Below, in pieces: positions 10,225 through 20,474 of a stretch of 64,000 nucleotides of DNA. This DNA comes from Acaryochloris sp. CCMEE 5410. GTDB taxonomy: Bacteria > Cyanobacteriota > Cyanobacteriia > Thermosynechococcales > Thermosynechococcaceae. Position numbers and translations under genes: made by a program. Location of the stretch: positions 3,348,001-3,412,000 of the forward strand of contig NZ_AFEJ02000001.1 in the NCBI RefSeq assembly GCF_000238775.2. The letters run 5' to 3'. Each line of letters begins with the position of its first letter. Position 1 is the first letter of the stretch. The notes under the pieces were generated by a model that had not been told where the DNA came from, ran no database searches, and was given only the letters and a program-made list of their open reading frames with translations.

Positions 10225-10542
10225 GACAGGTCCCTTCTCAGTAGGAAGTAACAATAAGCAATGAGGCCCAACACCTCAACTGAGATAATAAGGACTCATA
10301 AACCTTAATTTCTTTCTCTGATCAAAAATCTTAAGGATCTAGCCATTTCATACATTCAAGTTGATAAGAAATAGCACAGGATACTTCAGTCTTGATCGCC
10401 CCTAAAGCTTATCGTTAACTGAGTTAGCCGTGTAACCTAGGTAACAAATATCAGCATGGATGTAACGGGACGTAAACCTAGCACAAGACATGTAACGCTA
10501 GCGGGTAGCGCCGACAACGCTTATTCCATAAAGCCCTAGGAT

Positions 10543-11241
10543 TTAGAACTCAGCATTGGGCTGGGCTACCGTCTCTTCAGGCAGGGCTTGAGACAAGGCT
10601 GCAATGTCATCGTCTTCGGCAGGCAGGCAAACCTTGGTTGCCCAAGTCCCCTCGTACTGGGTGACCCGCAAGGTGCGGCCCGGTTCAATTTTCATGCGGT
10701 TGATCTTGTCTTTGGATAAGCTAGTCACCAATTGTTCGCCTGTGGGAGATACCAGGCCCAGCTTATTCTCTTCCACCACAATCACTGTTCCTTCAAAGAC
10801 CCGACGGACACGGGCTGAGTTTAATTTAACGATCTGATTATTGCCATTGACATCAAACCCGACTAAGCTGCCTCGACGAAAGGTTTGCGTCGCGTTGTTG
10901 GCAGCCACTTTATAGGTTCGAGCGGTGCCATCAATTAATCGCACCGACAGCTGATCGCCTTTTAAGGAACGGACTAATCCGTATTGGCTCAAAATCTCGG
11001 TTGGTCGAACGGAAGGCGTTGTTAACGCAGTTTGAGACGTGTCGGGAGCTGGGGCGGGTGGATTGACGGGTATCGTCACGGACTCAAACGGCCCCAAAAC
11101 CTCGGCATCGCGAGTGAAATGATTGGCCATAGATGCTGAGTCTTCTGTCACCAGATCGCTGGCTTGGGCATGGCTGGCAACGGTTGCACTGATCAGTGCC
11201 AGACCAATAATGGATGATGAAGCGATAAATTTTACCAGCAT
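10543..11241 (-). CDS. Secreted hypothetical protein with SH3-like beta repeats
   Basis: A 232-residue protein with an N-terminal signal sequence (MLVKFIASSSIIGLALISAT, cleavage near ASHAQA) and a purine-rich ribosome-binding site just upstream (GGAAAAGAA). A low-complexity Pro/Thr linker (about 60-75) precedes a beta-rich region. That region contains two similar units, YGLVRSLKGDQLSVRLIDG and RVFEGTVIVVEENKLGLV, suggesting small barrels. The single Cys near the end (KVCLPAED) is followed by an acidic tail. I do not recognise the family. It is probably periplasmic. Confidence 0.6.
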   Translation of the reverse strand: MLVKFIASSSIIGLALISATVASHAQASDLVTEDSASMANHFTRDAEVLGPFESVTIPVNPPAPAPDTSQTALTTPSVRPTEILSQYGLVRSLKGDQLSVRLIDGTARTYKVAANNATQTFRRGSLVGFDVNGNNQIVKLNSARVRRVFEGTVIVVEENKLGLVSPTGEQLVTSLSKDKINRMKIEPGRTLRVTQYEGTWATKVCLPAEDDDIAALSQALPEETVAQPNAEF

Positions 11242-11616
11242 TTCTTTTCCGCCGTGACCAATTTAAAGGTTTACTTAAAAATTGCGATAAAACTGAATTT
11301 TGGGAGGGAGAAATTGTTAATAATTCCTCAATTTTTCGAATTTGAAGCAATTTTTTATAACCAAAGAATACCCTATTCAACATCGGAGCAGCAAGGGATT
11401 AATGGGGGCTTCAGGATACAGAATTGGGGGCGAAATTCATTTTTTACAGGTATATCCCGAAATTTCGGGGTTCCTTAGGTGTTTGACTCTTGTACAAACT
11501 GATCACAAAAGCTTAAAGAATTGCGATCGCATTTTATGGGACCTTAATTAGCAACACGGCAGATCGAGTTTGTCTCACCTCTGCTAGATTGCTCTAGACA
11601 CTGGTTAACAAGGGCT
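11242..11616. promoter_or_regulatory. Divergent promoter region upstream of acs
   Basis: This 375-bp region separates the leftward secreted-protein gene from acs and carries promoters for both. It is AT-rich and contains a perfect 14-bp palindrome, cccgaaatttcggg, at 11456-11469. That palindrome is a possible regulator-binding site about 150 bp before acs. A HIP1 site lies at 11523. Short ORFs here overlap each other and have no coding character, so none is called. Confidence 0.35.
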
Positions 11617-13587
11617 ATGTCACAACCCACGATTGAATCCATCCTCCAAGAACAACGCCTGTTTCCACCGCCTGCAGACCTGGCGGCCCAGGCCGAGATC
11701 AAAAGTGCCGAGGAATACGAGCAGCTGTATGCCAAAGCAGAAGCCGATCCTCAAGCCTTTTGGGCTGAACTGGCAGAAAAGGAACTGGACTGGTTTGAGA
11801 AATGGGATACGGTGCTGGACTGGCAGCCCCCCTTTGCCAAGTGGTTTGTCGGCGGCAAGCTCAACATCACCTATAACTGTCTAGATCGTCACCTGAAAAC
11901 CTGGCGACGCAACAAAGCCGCTCTGATTTGGGAAGGGGAACCAGGCGACTCGCGCACCCTCACCTATGCCCAACTCCATCGAGAAGTCTGTCAAACCGCC
12001 AACGTGCTCAAGCAATTGGGCGTGGGCAAAGGCGACCGGGTGGGCATTTATATGCCGATGGTACCGGAAGCTGCGATCGCAATGTTAGCCTGCGCCCGCA
12101 TTGGTGCCCCCCATACCGTTGTCTTTGGCGGGTTTAGTGCCGAAGCCCTCAAGGATCGCCTCAACGATGCCGAAGCCAAATTAGTGATTACCGCTGATGG
12201 CGGCTTCCGCAAAGATAAAGCCGTTCCTCTCAAAACCGCCGTTGACAAAGCCTTAGCCGATAATGGTGTCCCTAGCGTTAACAACGTTTTAGTGGTGCAG
12301 CGCACTAAAGCCGATGTCACCATGGCCTCCAATCGCGACCATTGGTGGCATGAGTTAGTCCCAGCCGCTTCCGCTGACTGTCCGCCTGAACCCATGGACA
12401 GCGAAGATATGCTGTTTATTCTCTATACCAGCGGCACCACCGGACGGCCCAAAGGGGTAGTCCATACCACCGGAGGCTACAACCTCTACACCCATATGAC
12501 CTGCAAGTGGGCCTTTGACCTTAAAGATAATGATGTCTACTGGTGTACCGCAGACGTGGGTTGGATTACAGGCCATAGCTATATTGTCTACGGTCCTTTA
12601 TCTAATGGGGCCACCTCCCTAATGTATGAAGGCGCACCCCGCGCTTCCAATCCCGGCTGTTTTTGGGACGTTGTGGAAAAATATGGCGTCAATATCTTCT
12701 ATACGGCTCCCACTGCCATTCGGGCCTTTATTAAACTGGGCGATCAACATCCCCAAGCCCGCGACTTATCTTCGCTGCGGATTTTAGGCACCGTCGGTGA
12801 ACCCATTAACCCAGAAGCCTGGATCTGGTATCAGCAGGTGATTGGCGGCGGCAAATGCCCGATTATCGATACTTGGTGGCAAACGGAAACGGGAGGCTTT
12901 ATGATTACGCCCCTGCCGGGTGCCACATCCACTAAGCCTGGATCTGCCACTCGACCCTTCCCAGGGATTTTGGCGGATGTGGTCGATTTAGACGGCAACC
13001 CCGTCGCAGACAATGAAGGGGGCTATCTGGTCATCCGTCACCCCTGGCCCAGCATGATGCGTACAGTGTATGGCGATGATGATCGGTTCCGCCGGACTTA
13101 CTGGGAGCATATCCCTCCCAAAGATGGTAAATATGTGTACTTCGCTGGGGATGGCGTCCGCCGAGATGAAGATGGTTATTTCTGGATTATGGGCCGCGTC
13201 GATGACGTGATTAATGTATCCGGGCACCGCCTGGGGACGATGGAGATTGAGTCTGCACTGGTGTCCCATCCCGCCGTGGCGGAAGCTGCCGTGGTTGGTC
13301 GTCCTGATGATCTCAAGGGTGAAGATGTGTTTGCCTTTGTCACCTTGGAAAATACCCATCCTCCGAGTGATGAACTGAATGCTGAGCTGAAGCAGCATGT
13401 GGTCAATGAGATTGGGGTGATTGCTCGGCCGGGCGAGATTCGCTTTGCCGATGCGTTACCTAAAACCCGCTCTGGCAAGATTATTCGGCGATTCTTGCGC
13501 AACCTAGCCAGTGGCGAAGAGATCGCTGGGGATGCGTCCACCATGGAAGACCAAAGTGTTCTAGATAAACTGCGTCAAGGTTCTTAA
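11617..13587 (+). CDS. acs: Acetyl-CoA synthetase
   Basis: The 656-residue protein matches the normal length of AMP-forming acetyl-CoA synthetase, which activates acetate with ATP and CoA to acetyl-CoA via acetyl-AMP. The AMP-binding P-loop [11 protein letters not shown] is at residues 270-280, the [10 protein letters not shown] motif lies near residue 420, and the catalytic lysine is K621 in [11 protein letters not shown], the site regulated by acetylation in other bacteria. The N-terminal ACAS domain ([20 protein letters not shown]) is complete. It is monocistronic, with a divergent promoter region upstream and a strong hairpin after the stop. Confidence 0.96.
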   Translation: MSQPTIESILQEQRLFPPPADLAAQAEIKSAEEYEQLYAKAEADPQAFWAELAEKELDWFEKWDTVLDWQPPFAKWFVGGKLNITYNCLDRHLKTWRRNKAALIWEGEPGDSRTLTYAQLHREVCQTANVLKQLGVGKGDRVGIYMPMVPEAAIAMLACARIGAPHTVVFGGFSAEALKDRLNDAEAKLVITADGGFRKDKAVPLKTAVDKALADNGVPSVNNVLVVQRTKADVTMASNRDHWWHELVPAASADCPPEPMDSEDMLFILYTSGTTGRPKGVVHTTGGYNLYTHMTCKWAFDLKDNDVYWCTADVGWITGHSYIVYGPLSNGATSLMYEGAPRASNPGCFWDVVEKYGVNIFYTAPTAIRAFIKLGDQHPQARDLSSLRILGTVGEPINPEAWIWYQQVIGGGKCPIIDTWWQTETGGFMITPLPGATSTKPGSATRPFPGILADVVDLDGNPVADNEGGYLVIRHPWPSMMRTVYGDDDRFRRTYWEHIPPKDGKYVYFAGDGVRRDEDGYFWIMGRVDDVINVSGHRLGTMEIESALVSHPAVAEAAVVGRPDDLKGEDVFAFVTLENTHPPSDELNAELKQHVVNEIGVIARPGEIRFADALPKTRSGKIIRRFLRNLASGEEIAGDASTMEDQSVLDKLRQGS

Positions 13588-13605
13588 ACACTCACGATAG
13601 CTGAT

Positions 13606-13641
13606 GAGGTTGAGTTTATAAGGTCCAATAGACTCAACCTC
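13606..13641 (+). terminator. Hairpin terminator after acs
   Basis: A perfect 10-bp inverted repeat, gaggttgagt at 13606-13615 and actcaacctc at 13632-13641, lies 18 bases after the acs stop. The following sequence is only moderately T-rich, so it may stop transcription weakly or protect the 3' end. Confidence 0.5.
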
Positions 13642-13849
13642 AAACTTCTCTTGCTTACAGGCCAAAATATTGAACATTTCAAATACCTTGCCCTATTTGC
13701 AGGGCCTCTAGATTCTCAGTGCAGATCGGCTGCAATTGTCCCTCACTGAATGGCGAAGCACAGAGTCAACCCATCACCCAAACCTCGTAGGAAAACCTGA
13801 GAGTAGGTATTACTGAGCACACATTAAGAACCAAACTTTATCACCGAAA

Positions 13850-16800
13850 TCAACGATATCGTTCCTTCTCTACCCACTGTTCAGCTTCTTTCAAAGTCAC
13901 AAAACTATTGGGGAAGCGATTATGAAAAATCGTTGCCAGCCCATCCCAATCTCGATTGGCATCAATATCGATACCTGGGGGCATAAATGTACCGCAAATG
14001 AGTGGTGGATCCACACCTTCCAGTTGATCACTTGTGAGATTGTGAGCATCACTCAAAACCGTTCGTATTAAAAGAGTTTTGCGGAGATCGGCGTTGATGA
14101 GGTCGGCTCCGCGGAGATCGGTGCTTCGGAGATCGGCGCTGCGGAGATCGGTACTGCTAAGGTTAGCTCCGCGGAGATCGGCGCTACGCAGGTAGGCGCT
14201 GCGGAGGCAGGATCTACTGAGGTTGGCGCTGCTGAGGTCGGCGCTGCTGAGGTTGGTGTCGATGAGGTTGGCGCTGCTGAGATCGACGTTGATGAGGTAG
14301 GCGCTGATAAGGTTGGCGCTACTGAGATCGGCGCTGCGGAGATCGGCGTTGATGAGGTCGGCTTTGCGGAGGTTGGCGCTGATGAGGTTGGCGCTGCTGA
14401 GGTCGGTGCTGCGGAGGTTGGTGCTGATGAGGTTGGCGCTGATGAGGTTGGCATTGCTGAGGTTGGCATTGCTGAGGTTGGCATTGCTGAGGTTGGCGCT
14501 GATGAGGTTGCATTGATGAGGTTGGCATTGATGAGGTTAGCGCTACGGAGGTCGGTGCTGCTGAGGTTGGCGTTGATGAGGTTGGCGCTGCGAAGATCGG
14601 CACTGCGGAGATCGGCGTTGCTGAGGTTGGCGTTGCTGAGGTTGGCGCTGCGAAGATCGGCACTGCGGAGATCGGCATTGCTGAGGTTGGCACTGCTGAG
14701 GTCAGCGCTGCTGAGGTTGGCTCTACGGAGATTGGCGTTGATGAGGTTGGCGCTGAAGAAATAAGGCCCTAGTGTAGTGGTAAAAGTCCCTGTTTCCAGG
14801 GTATCTGCGTAATGAATAATATCGAGGAGACGTTCGGCTTGCGCACCTTCTGTATCAGGTTCACCACAGGGATAAAAATAGATATCGGGTTGAGTGGTAT
14901 CGCCTCTACAATAAGGATAGTCCTCTGGTTGCGCAGATGCATGTAGCCTAAACAGAAAAATCATCACGTTTAGCCCCGTAAATACATCTACTTGCTTTAA
15001 TCCGGTAGGGATCTCTTGGTCTAGCAACTGTATCAGTTTCTTCTGGGGAAGATTCTCATTGGGGGGAGCATCCAAAAATTCGTTTTGGCACCAGCGATCA
15101 TAGAAATTATTGAGGCGATTAAACAGCCGTACACGGTCAATATCGCTCTCATCCAGTAGCTCCCACAAATAGGCGACAATTTCTTGACTCAGGCCGCCAT
15201 AACCCAATACGTCATAAATTTGTTCATTCAGTGCTCGTTCATCCAACCGGTACCGTTCACGTTTATCTAACTCCGTCCACGTTTCAAAGGCGATTAGTAA
15301 TCGCTCTGCAAATAAATACTCACCAAAGCTCTTGTGGGCAAATTCCACTGAACCCCGTTTATCGATTTCTCCAGGTTTTAGATAAAAGGTGGTCAGTAAA
15401 TTATTTAGCGCTTTGTCCTCGGATTGCCCAGTGGTTTCCTGGGCTTGCTTCAGCAATTCAGCGATGGGATTGCTGCTGTCCTTAAACCGCTGCTTTACCA
15501 TTTCTAGTCGGGCTGTTTCATTCCCCGATTGCACCACACACAACGCTGCTTCTTGCAGTATCTCCCGTAAATCTTCTATGGTGTCTAACCCTGATAGCCG
15601 CAAGTTCTCATCCTGCCGCTGTTTTTCCAATACCCAATTCACCGCTTCTCGATAAATTCGCAGCTTGGCCTGAGTATCCTGATGGCGACCCGTTTGAGTA
15701 TCGGCAAACATCCCTTGAGTGAGATGTCCCTCTCGATTGAGCCTCGCCAGCAAATACAGTAGCAAAGGCTCACGGGCTAGAGTATCTGTAATATCTTGAG
15801 GACAGGCCGCCAAAAACTCCTTGAACTGATTGACCGTATCTTCTCCAAATAGGGCTTGCCATTTGATCAGCCAGCGTTCTCTCAACTGATCTCCCATGGG
15901 TTCTAGCCGCACCCGCTCCAAGTCTTTAATTTGAGTGATCAGCCGATCAATGCCCTGCAGTGCTAACGGTCGTCCAGTGACCAATAGCTGATGATGGCTA
16001 CGCCGCTGAAAATCCGTTACTTGCTGCAAAAACTCCTTTAAACCACCCGTAGCCCGCCCTTCTAACAAGAGTTCATCAAAGCCATCCAAAATAATCAAAA
16101 ATCGAGTGTTTTTATCGGCTAGCCAGTTCGATTCCCCACGCACGAAATTCTCCTGCTCTAAATCGGGGCAGTCTTCTAGAGTTTCTGTTAGATTGTTTGC
16201 CAGTTTCCGTAGGTCTCGTAACCGAATCCGCAAGGGAATAAAAGCATCTCCAAATTCCGAGCACACCCAATTTGCAATCATGCGACAAAATACAGATTTC
16301 CCTCGGCCTGCCTCGCCTTCCATAAACATCACCCTGCGGGTCTGGTTGGCTGGCTGGTCTAAAATTTGCCTTGTCCATTCATGGCTACAGATGGGACTAA
16401 CATCACGTTTTACCTCTCCTTCTTGGGTTAAGGGCTGCACCTCTAGCCGTACATAGATGTCTTGAAAGCTTACTCTGGGGCTACTTTCATCAAAGACCTG
16501 CTCCTGGGGAGTGGGTTTTATCCGCGTTTCTAAATACTCGTCAATAGCCGTATAACGTTCTAGCTCTTGCTGTCCACCAGTACGGTAAAACTCAGCCAAG
16601 GGTTCCACGCTTTCCCCAGCCGCTGCAATGGCCTCATGGAAATACCGATGACTTCCCCACAAGACTTGATCTGCCAATCGTTGAGCTTGGCTGTTGTCCA
16701 GTCCACACTGTTTCAACTGTTCTATCAAAGCTGTTCCAAACTTCTCAGCGAATACAGACTCTCGAAATTGGGTAGTAGCTGTCTTTGCTTCATTGAGGGT

Positions 16801-17256
16801 CAGTTCAGTTCTATAAAATTTGGAAAGCTGTTTCTCGACAACATCCTTAAGCGATAGCTGCACTAGCTGCGCTTTAATCGTCTCATCCTGTTTTTCCAAC
16901 ACTATTTCTAAACTCTGGAGATAGGCGAGTTGGGCGACAATTGTGACTGAACTCTCGAAAGTTGGCTCCACTTTTGCCAGTTCAATCCCAATTTTCAGCA
17001 AGTTAATGCCAACAGATACAAATGGCAACCCAGAAATAGCCAACTTTGTCACTGGCGTATCCAGGGCTTTAATCAGTGGTTCTGCCTTTTGCAAATAGGG
17101 GGCAAGCTGTTGAATCTGATCGGCATTGTCCTGCCAAGCTTTTGAAGCATCCGGCAACGCCTTCATGGCTTCAATGCCTTGTTGGGCCACATCTCCCCAA
17201 GGAATATCTCGTACATCCGTATTGAGAAAATCCCAAAATCCTCTGAGAGCTTTCAT
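13850..17256 (-). pseudogene. NACHT NTPase with pentapeptide-repeat tail, single-base frameshift
   Basis: A STAND-type NTPase. Residues 1-290 are mainly helical with a hydrophobic stretch at about 71-92. The NACHT ATPase has Walker A GEAGRGKS at 314-321 and Walker B ILDGFDEL around D391-D394. A helical region follows, then pentapeptide repeats (A[ND]LxxA) from about residue 832. After LINANLINA the original frame turns into a nonsense SAPTS pattern and stops at 14068. One missing base near 14511 explains this: restoring it keeps perfect ANLSN-type repeats and reads without a stop through 14056 into a non-repeat tail (SDAHNLTSDQLEGVDPP) ending at 13850, for about 1135 residues in all. Bacterial NACHT proteins include antiphage sensors. 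The lesion could be a real mutation, a phase-variation state or a sequence error; without it the gene looks functional. Confidence 0.8.
14062..14755 (-). repeat. 15-bp periodic repeat array encoding pentapeptides
   Basis: About 45 tandem degenerate 15-base units of the form (g/a)ctgaggttggcg encode A(N/D)LxN/S pentapeptides on the minus strand. This folds as a right-handed quadrilateral beta-helix in known pentapeptide proteins. The array is internally homogeneous, with near-identical neighbouring units, so it could expand, contract or lose bases by slippage. The frameshift near 14511 lies inside a local block of almost identical units. Confidence 0.85.
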
Positions 17257-17607
17257 TACTGACCTTTATGATCCTGAGTTCTTCAAGATAATAGCTGTAC
17301 TTCGCTGAAAAGTCCTAAATCTATTAGGTAGGGCATAGCCAACTTGACGACTGAGTACAAAAACTAAGCGCTCTTTATCAACATCCATCAATATCCCCTA
17401 GTTGACTGACCAAACTTCAATCGGTCCTATAGCCAATCGGTTTGTACCTTGAACTCAATCTGCTGTCTTCTTTGCTGCGCTTGTCCATCGCATCTCAACC
17501 GGTATCTTTTACCCCTAAAGCACAGATAAGCCTGCTCTCCATACGCCATTCATCACTAGCCCTATCAGATCTGCTAGACTTGACTTGTACGCAAATCTTG
17601 TACAACT
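17257..17607. promoter_or_regulatory. Divergent region between NACHT gene and Phd/YoeB operon
   Basis: This 351-bp gap holds the promoters of the leftward NACHT gene and the rightward toxin-antitoxin operon. Immediately before the antitoxin ATG a direct repeat, cttgtac at 17584-17590 and 17597-17603 with a 13-bp period, occurs. The second copy is part of the palindrome ttgtacaa. Position and repetition fit an autoregulatory operator for the Phd-type antitoxin; that role is inferred. Confidence 0.4.
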
Positions 17608-17910
17608 ATGCTGAGTAAATCTCATTCGGCCTCTCACGTGCGCCAAAATTTCTTCAAAGTTCTGGATGAGGTCACCCAAGATCGCAACGTTATCTTGATC
17701 GAAAGACGAGATGCCCCAGACGTCGCCATCATCTCCGCCGATGAGCTAACCAACATGATGGAAAGCCTCTACCTGCTGAGATCGCCCCAGAATGCCCAAA
17801 GACTGTTTGATGGACTGGCCTGGTCACAAACCCAAGATCAGAATCCACCTGGCGAAGAAGCTGCCGAACAAGCCATCGCCCAGTTGAGAGCAGAGATTGA
17901 GCAAGCGTAA
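17608..17910 (+). CDS. Phd/YefM-family antitoxin
   Basis: A 100-residue protein with the Phd/YefM N-terminal DNA-binding fold: SKSHSASHVRQNFFKVLDEV, then VILIERRDAPDVAIISADEL, then a helix MMESLYLLRSP. The C-terminal acidic and flexible part would wrap the toxin. It neutralises the YoeB-type toxin encoded next and normally represses its own operon. The toxin gene begins inside its last codons (14-nt overlap), so the pair is translationally coupled. It is divergent from the NACHT gene, forming a small defence-like neighbourhood. Confidence 0.88.
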   Translation: MLSKSHSASHVRQNFFKVLDEVTQDRNVILIERRDAPDVAIISADELTNMMESLYLLRSPQNAQRLFDGLAWSQTQDQNPPGEEAAEQAIAQLRAEIEQA

Positions 17911-18202
17911 ATCCAAAATATCGGATCAGCCCCTCACCGTCTTTCGACGATACGCCAATCTATCGCCTCAATTTCGAGAAGATCTCAAAGCTCTCGCTCA
18001 AACCGACCCCAAACTCTACGATCGCACCTGGGTGATCATTGATAATACCCTCGAAGATCCGTTTAAGGGCATTGGCAAGCCTGAACCCTTGAAACATATC
18101 GGGAGTGATATTTGGTCTCGCCGCTTATCCCATGAGCATCGCATCGTCTATGTGGTCAGGGATGAGCGTATTGACTTTATCCAAGCCAAATATCATTACT
18201 GA
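17897..18202 (+). CDS. YoeB/Txe-family mRNA interferase toxin
   Basis: This protein of about 100 residues ends with the typical YoeB/Txe block: PFKGIGKPEPLKHIGSDIW, SRRLSHEHRIVYVV and the C-terminal AKYHY. YoeB-type toxins are ribosome-dependent endoribonucleases of the RelE fold; the conserved Glu, Arg and His and the terminal Tyr-His-Tyr are all present, so it looks active. The TTG start at 17897 overlaps the antitoxin stop. The N-terminus is a little longer than classical YoeB, so a start further in is possible. Confidence 0.88.
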   Translation: MSKRKSKISDQPLTVFRRYANLSPQFREDLKALAQTDPKLYDRTWVIIDNTLEDPFKGIGKPEPLKHIGSDIWSRRLSHEHRIVYVVRDERIDFIQAKYHY

Positions 18203-18269
18203 TGAATAGGGTCATATTGATGTGAGCACGATTTGAACATTCAGCCAATGCTAATGGATGGTGATGGAC

Positions 18270-19124
18270 TCAACCGCAATGCGGCTCTGGCTTATCGGCC
18301 AAAATATATACCGTCGTTAGATCATTCCAGAGGCCCTGCTCCGTTTGCAGGGCTTCCAGTTCTGCATATAGTTCAGCTTTAATTTTCGCTAGCTCTATTG
18401 CGGAAAACCGGGATAGGCCATCACCAACAACCTTTGGAGCAGTAATAGAAGGATTCACCGCAACGCTCTCCCAAATGGCTTTGGCTTGATCTAGCGTTTT
18501 ATAACTGCCATGTTGTTCGGTATGAATCTCAACCGTTTCAAAACCAGCCTTTTCAAACAACTGCCGACATTGCTCAATCGAACCCAACCGATTGCTAGGC
18601 TCTAATTCAAGACCATACTCAGCCAGTACTCTGCGTAACACCACAGCCCCAATATAGGCGGTATCAGCAGGGGTATGGACGGCGATGCGCCCCTTGGGCT
18701 TGAGCAACTGATACCACAAACGCAATGTCGAGGCTTTATCCGTCATCCAAGGAAACGTATGGGCACAGAGGATAGCGTCAAAATGATGACTGGGATAGTC
18801 AAGGGCTTCAGCATCAGCCCGTTGAACCACGACGTTGCTCAGTCCTAACCGCTGAATTTTGCGCTGTGCTTGCTTCAACATACCTGAAGAAATGTCTACG
18901 CCAGTCACATGACCTTGCTCGCCTACAAGTCGGGCAGATGCGATCGCAAGATAGCCTGTTCCCGTACCAATATCTAAAACCGTCTGACCAGCACCAATCC
19001 GCGCATATTCCAGCAGGCGGTCACAAATTTGAGGGTGCCACTGCCCCTGGTCATAGCTTCGACTCCTACAATTATAAAAGTCTGCAACCCCTTGTTTAAA
19101 TTCATCTAATGCAAGTGGTTTCAC
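18270..19124 (-). CDS. Class I SAM-dependent methyltransferase
   Basis: A 284-residue protein with the complete SAM-binding core: motif I VLDIGTGTGYLAIASARLVG (about residues 50-69), then GVDISSGMLKQAQRK, ADAEALDYPSHHFDAILCAH and LLKPKGRIAVHTP. The N-terminal SRSYDQGQWHPQICDRLLEYA is the usual cap of UbiE/Coq5-like and arsenite-methyltransferase-like groups. The substrate cannot be told from sequence. A C-terminal helical domain (about 200-284) may bind it. The gene is monocistronic, and its upstream region is shared with the DUF1232 gene. Confidence 0.8.
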   Translation of the reverse strand: MKPLALDEFKQGVADFYNCRSRSYDQGQWHPQICDRLLEYARIGAGQTVLDIGTGTGYLAIASARLVGEQGHVTGVDISSGMLKQAQRKIQRLGLSNVVVQRADAEALDYPSHHFDAILCAHTFPWMTDKASTLRLWYQLLKPKGRIAVHTPADTAYIGAVVLRRVLAEYGLELEPSNRLGSIEQCRQLFEKAGFETVEIHTEQHGSYKTLDQAKAIWESVAVNPSITAPKVVGDGLSRFSAIELAKIKAELYAELEALQTEQGLWNDLTTVYILADKPEPHCG

Positions 19125-19463
19125 GTTCAGTCATGATCTACAACTGCTTTCTAGCCTAACGGGAAGTCGAATCCTCAGCACCGCTTTTGATGCGAAAAGC
19201 TCTGCGCTGCAACATCTCACTTTGAAACATGAGAAGCCAATCAAATCACAAAGAGGCATACCCGCATCTTTCTAGTTGCTAGTCCATCGTCAGAGAATCA
19301 TTTCGAGGTATCGTCCAATCATCATCACGTGCAATACATCCTACTTGCGGTAAACCGTATACGGTCTATTCGGTGTAGTTTTACCCCATCTCTGCGGGTA
19401 ATCTGCACCAGATTTTTTGAGGCAGGTCTGTGAGAATGAAATCACTGAAGTACAGGACCTTCG
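19125..19463. promoter_or_regulatory. Divergent intergenic region with 12-bp palindrome
   Basis: This 339-bp gap lies between the leftward methyltransferase and the rightward DUF1232 gene. It contains the perfect palindrome accgtatacggt at 19354-19365, about 100 bp before the DUF1232 start, which could be a regulator site. No tRNA-like sequence or convincing small ORF was found. Confidence 0.3.
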
Positions 19464-19748
19464 ATGAAACAACCCTCCTTGTTTAAGCTGTTTCAAGACG
19501 CCTTTCGCCAAGGCCTTCGTCATCCAAAATATCGTTGGGCTCTGATCGCTGGCACCTTGTTTTATCTGGTCAGCCCGCTAGATCTTGCCCCTGATGTATT
19601 GCCTATCGCAGGCTGGATTGATGACGGTGTACTCGTAACCTTCCTGATTTCTGAAGTCTGTCAGCTGATGTTGGAAAACAAGAAAAACAGCACCTCAGAA
19701 GAAACTGTTGCAGCCACGATTGATATTGAAGCCAACCCCGTTGTTTAG
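19464..19748 (+). CDS. YkvA-family (DUF1232) small membrane protein
   Basis: A 94-residue protein. The DUF1232 signature is complete: RHPKYRWALIAGTLFYLVSPLDLAPDVLPIAGWIDD, where the SP-x-D-x-x-P-D core and the following D-D are diagnostic. One or two hydrophobic helices suggest membrane association. Function in the family is not established. The next gene starts 43 bases downstream in the same direction and may be cotranscribed. Confidence 0.85.
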   Translation: MKQPSLFKLFQDAFRQGLRHPKYRWALIAGTLFYLVSPLDLAPDVLPIAGWIDDGVLVTFLISEVCQLMLENKKNSTSEETVAATIDIEANPVV

Positions 19749-19791
19749 TCGCCCCACCCTTCCCAACTTGCAGCACCGGAGATTTTTACAG

Positions 19792-20334
19792 ATGGAAATG
19801 AACAACAAAACCCCCATGAATGCTACATTCTCTCAAATTAAAACTGAAAGCGGAACCCGCAGCCAGCGGATTGCCAAGATTCTCAAAGAGGCCTTTACGC
19901 AAACGTCAGCAGAATTGAAAGAAGGGTACACCATTGTTCGTCCTCTCGCTGCTGAAATGTCGGCCACGGTCGCTGCAGACTTGAAAGAGAAACGCCATCA
20001 AGCCTCTAGTAATTTCCAAGAGGCTTGGGGTAAAGAAACGGACTCAAAATCAACCTGGGAACGTCTGCAAAGCGTCTTCCAAATGATGGCCAAGGCGATT
20101 CAAAAGACCCTCACCCCTCCCCTACAAAAACAGGCCACTCGCGTCGACACCAAATTCACTGACCAGTATGGTGACTCCTACACATCCATGAAGCGCGGAC
20201 TCCAGTCTCTTAAAAACTGGTACGTCAATGCCACGGATGCTGCCGACCCTGCTGATTCATCCACCCAGCCCGTTCCTCATGACACCGTGACGGTGGATGT
20301 GGTCGCCTCCCCTGTAGAGGCTCCAGTTCAGTAA
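19792..20334 (+). CDS. Hypothetical helical protein
   Basis: The ATG at 19792 gives 180 residues (an ATG six bases later is also possible); the longer frame would overlap the DUF1232 gene and lacks a ribosome-binding site. The sequence is largely amphipathic helix with many Lys, Gln and Ala (TRSQRIAKILKEAFTQTSAE, then SATVAADLKEKRHQASSNFQ). A Pro/Thr/Val-rich tail follows (VPHDTVTVDVVASPVEAPV). There is no signal peptide and no recognised domain. It is probably in one transcription unit with the DUF1232 protein. Confidence 0.6.
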   Translation: MEMNNKTPMNATFSQIKTESGTRSQRIAKILKEAFTQTSAELKEGYTIVRPLAAEMSATVAADLKEKRHQASSNFQEAWGKETDSKSTWERLQSVFQMMAKAIQKTLTPPLQKQATRVDTKFTDQYGDSYTSMKRGLQSLKNWYVNATDAADPADSSTQPVPHDTVTVDVVASPVEAPVQ

Positions 20335-20474
20335 AGCTGTGGGCATGGATTCAGCCCCAAGTCGCTCACTACACTTCCCCCTCCAGATCTTGAACGACCT
20401 AACTCTGCCGCTAGGATAGAGTTAAGACTCCCCTCAAGTCTGGAGGGATTTTCTTTGGTTTACCGCTGCAAGTT

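Noticed and set aside
14062-14755. CRISPR array or minisatellite
   Set aside because: The 15-bp units have no spacers and encode pentapeptides on the minus strand, matching the coding frame of the NACHT gene.
14313-14764. Plus-strand LRRSAL-type proteins
   Set aside because: They are mirror-frame readings of the pentapeptide repeats and have no start signals of their own.
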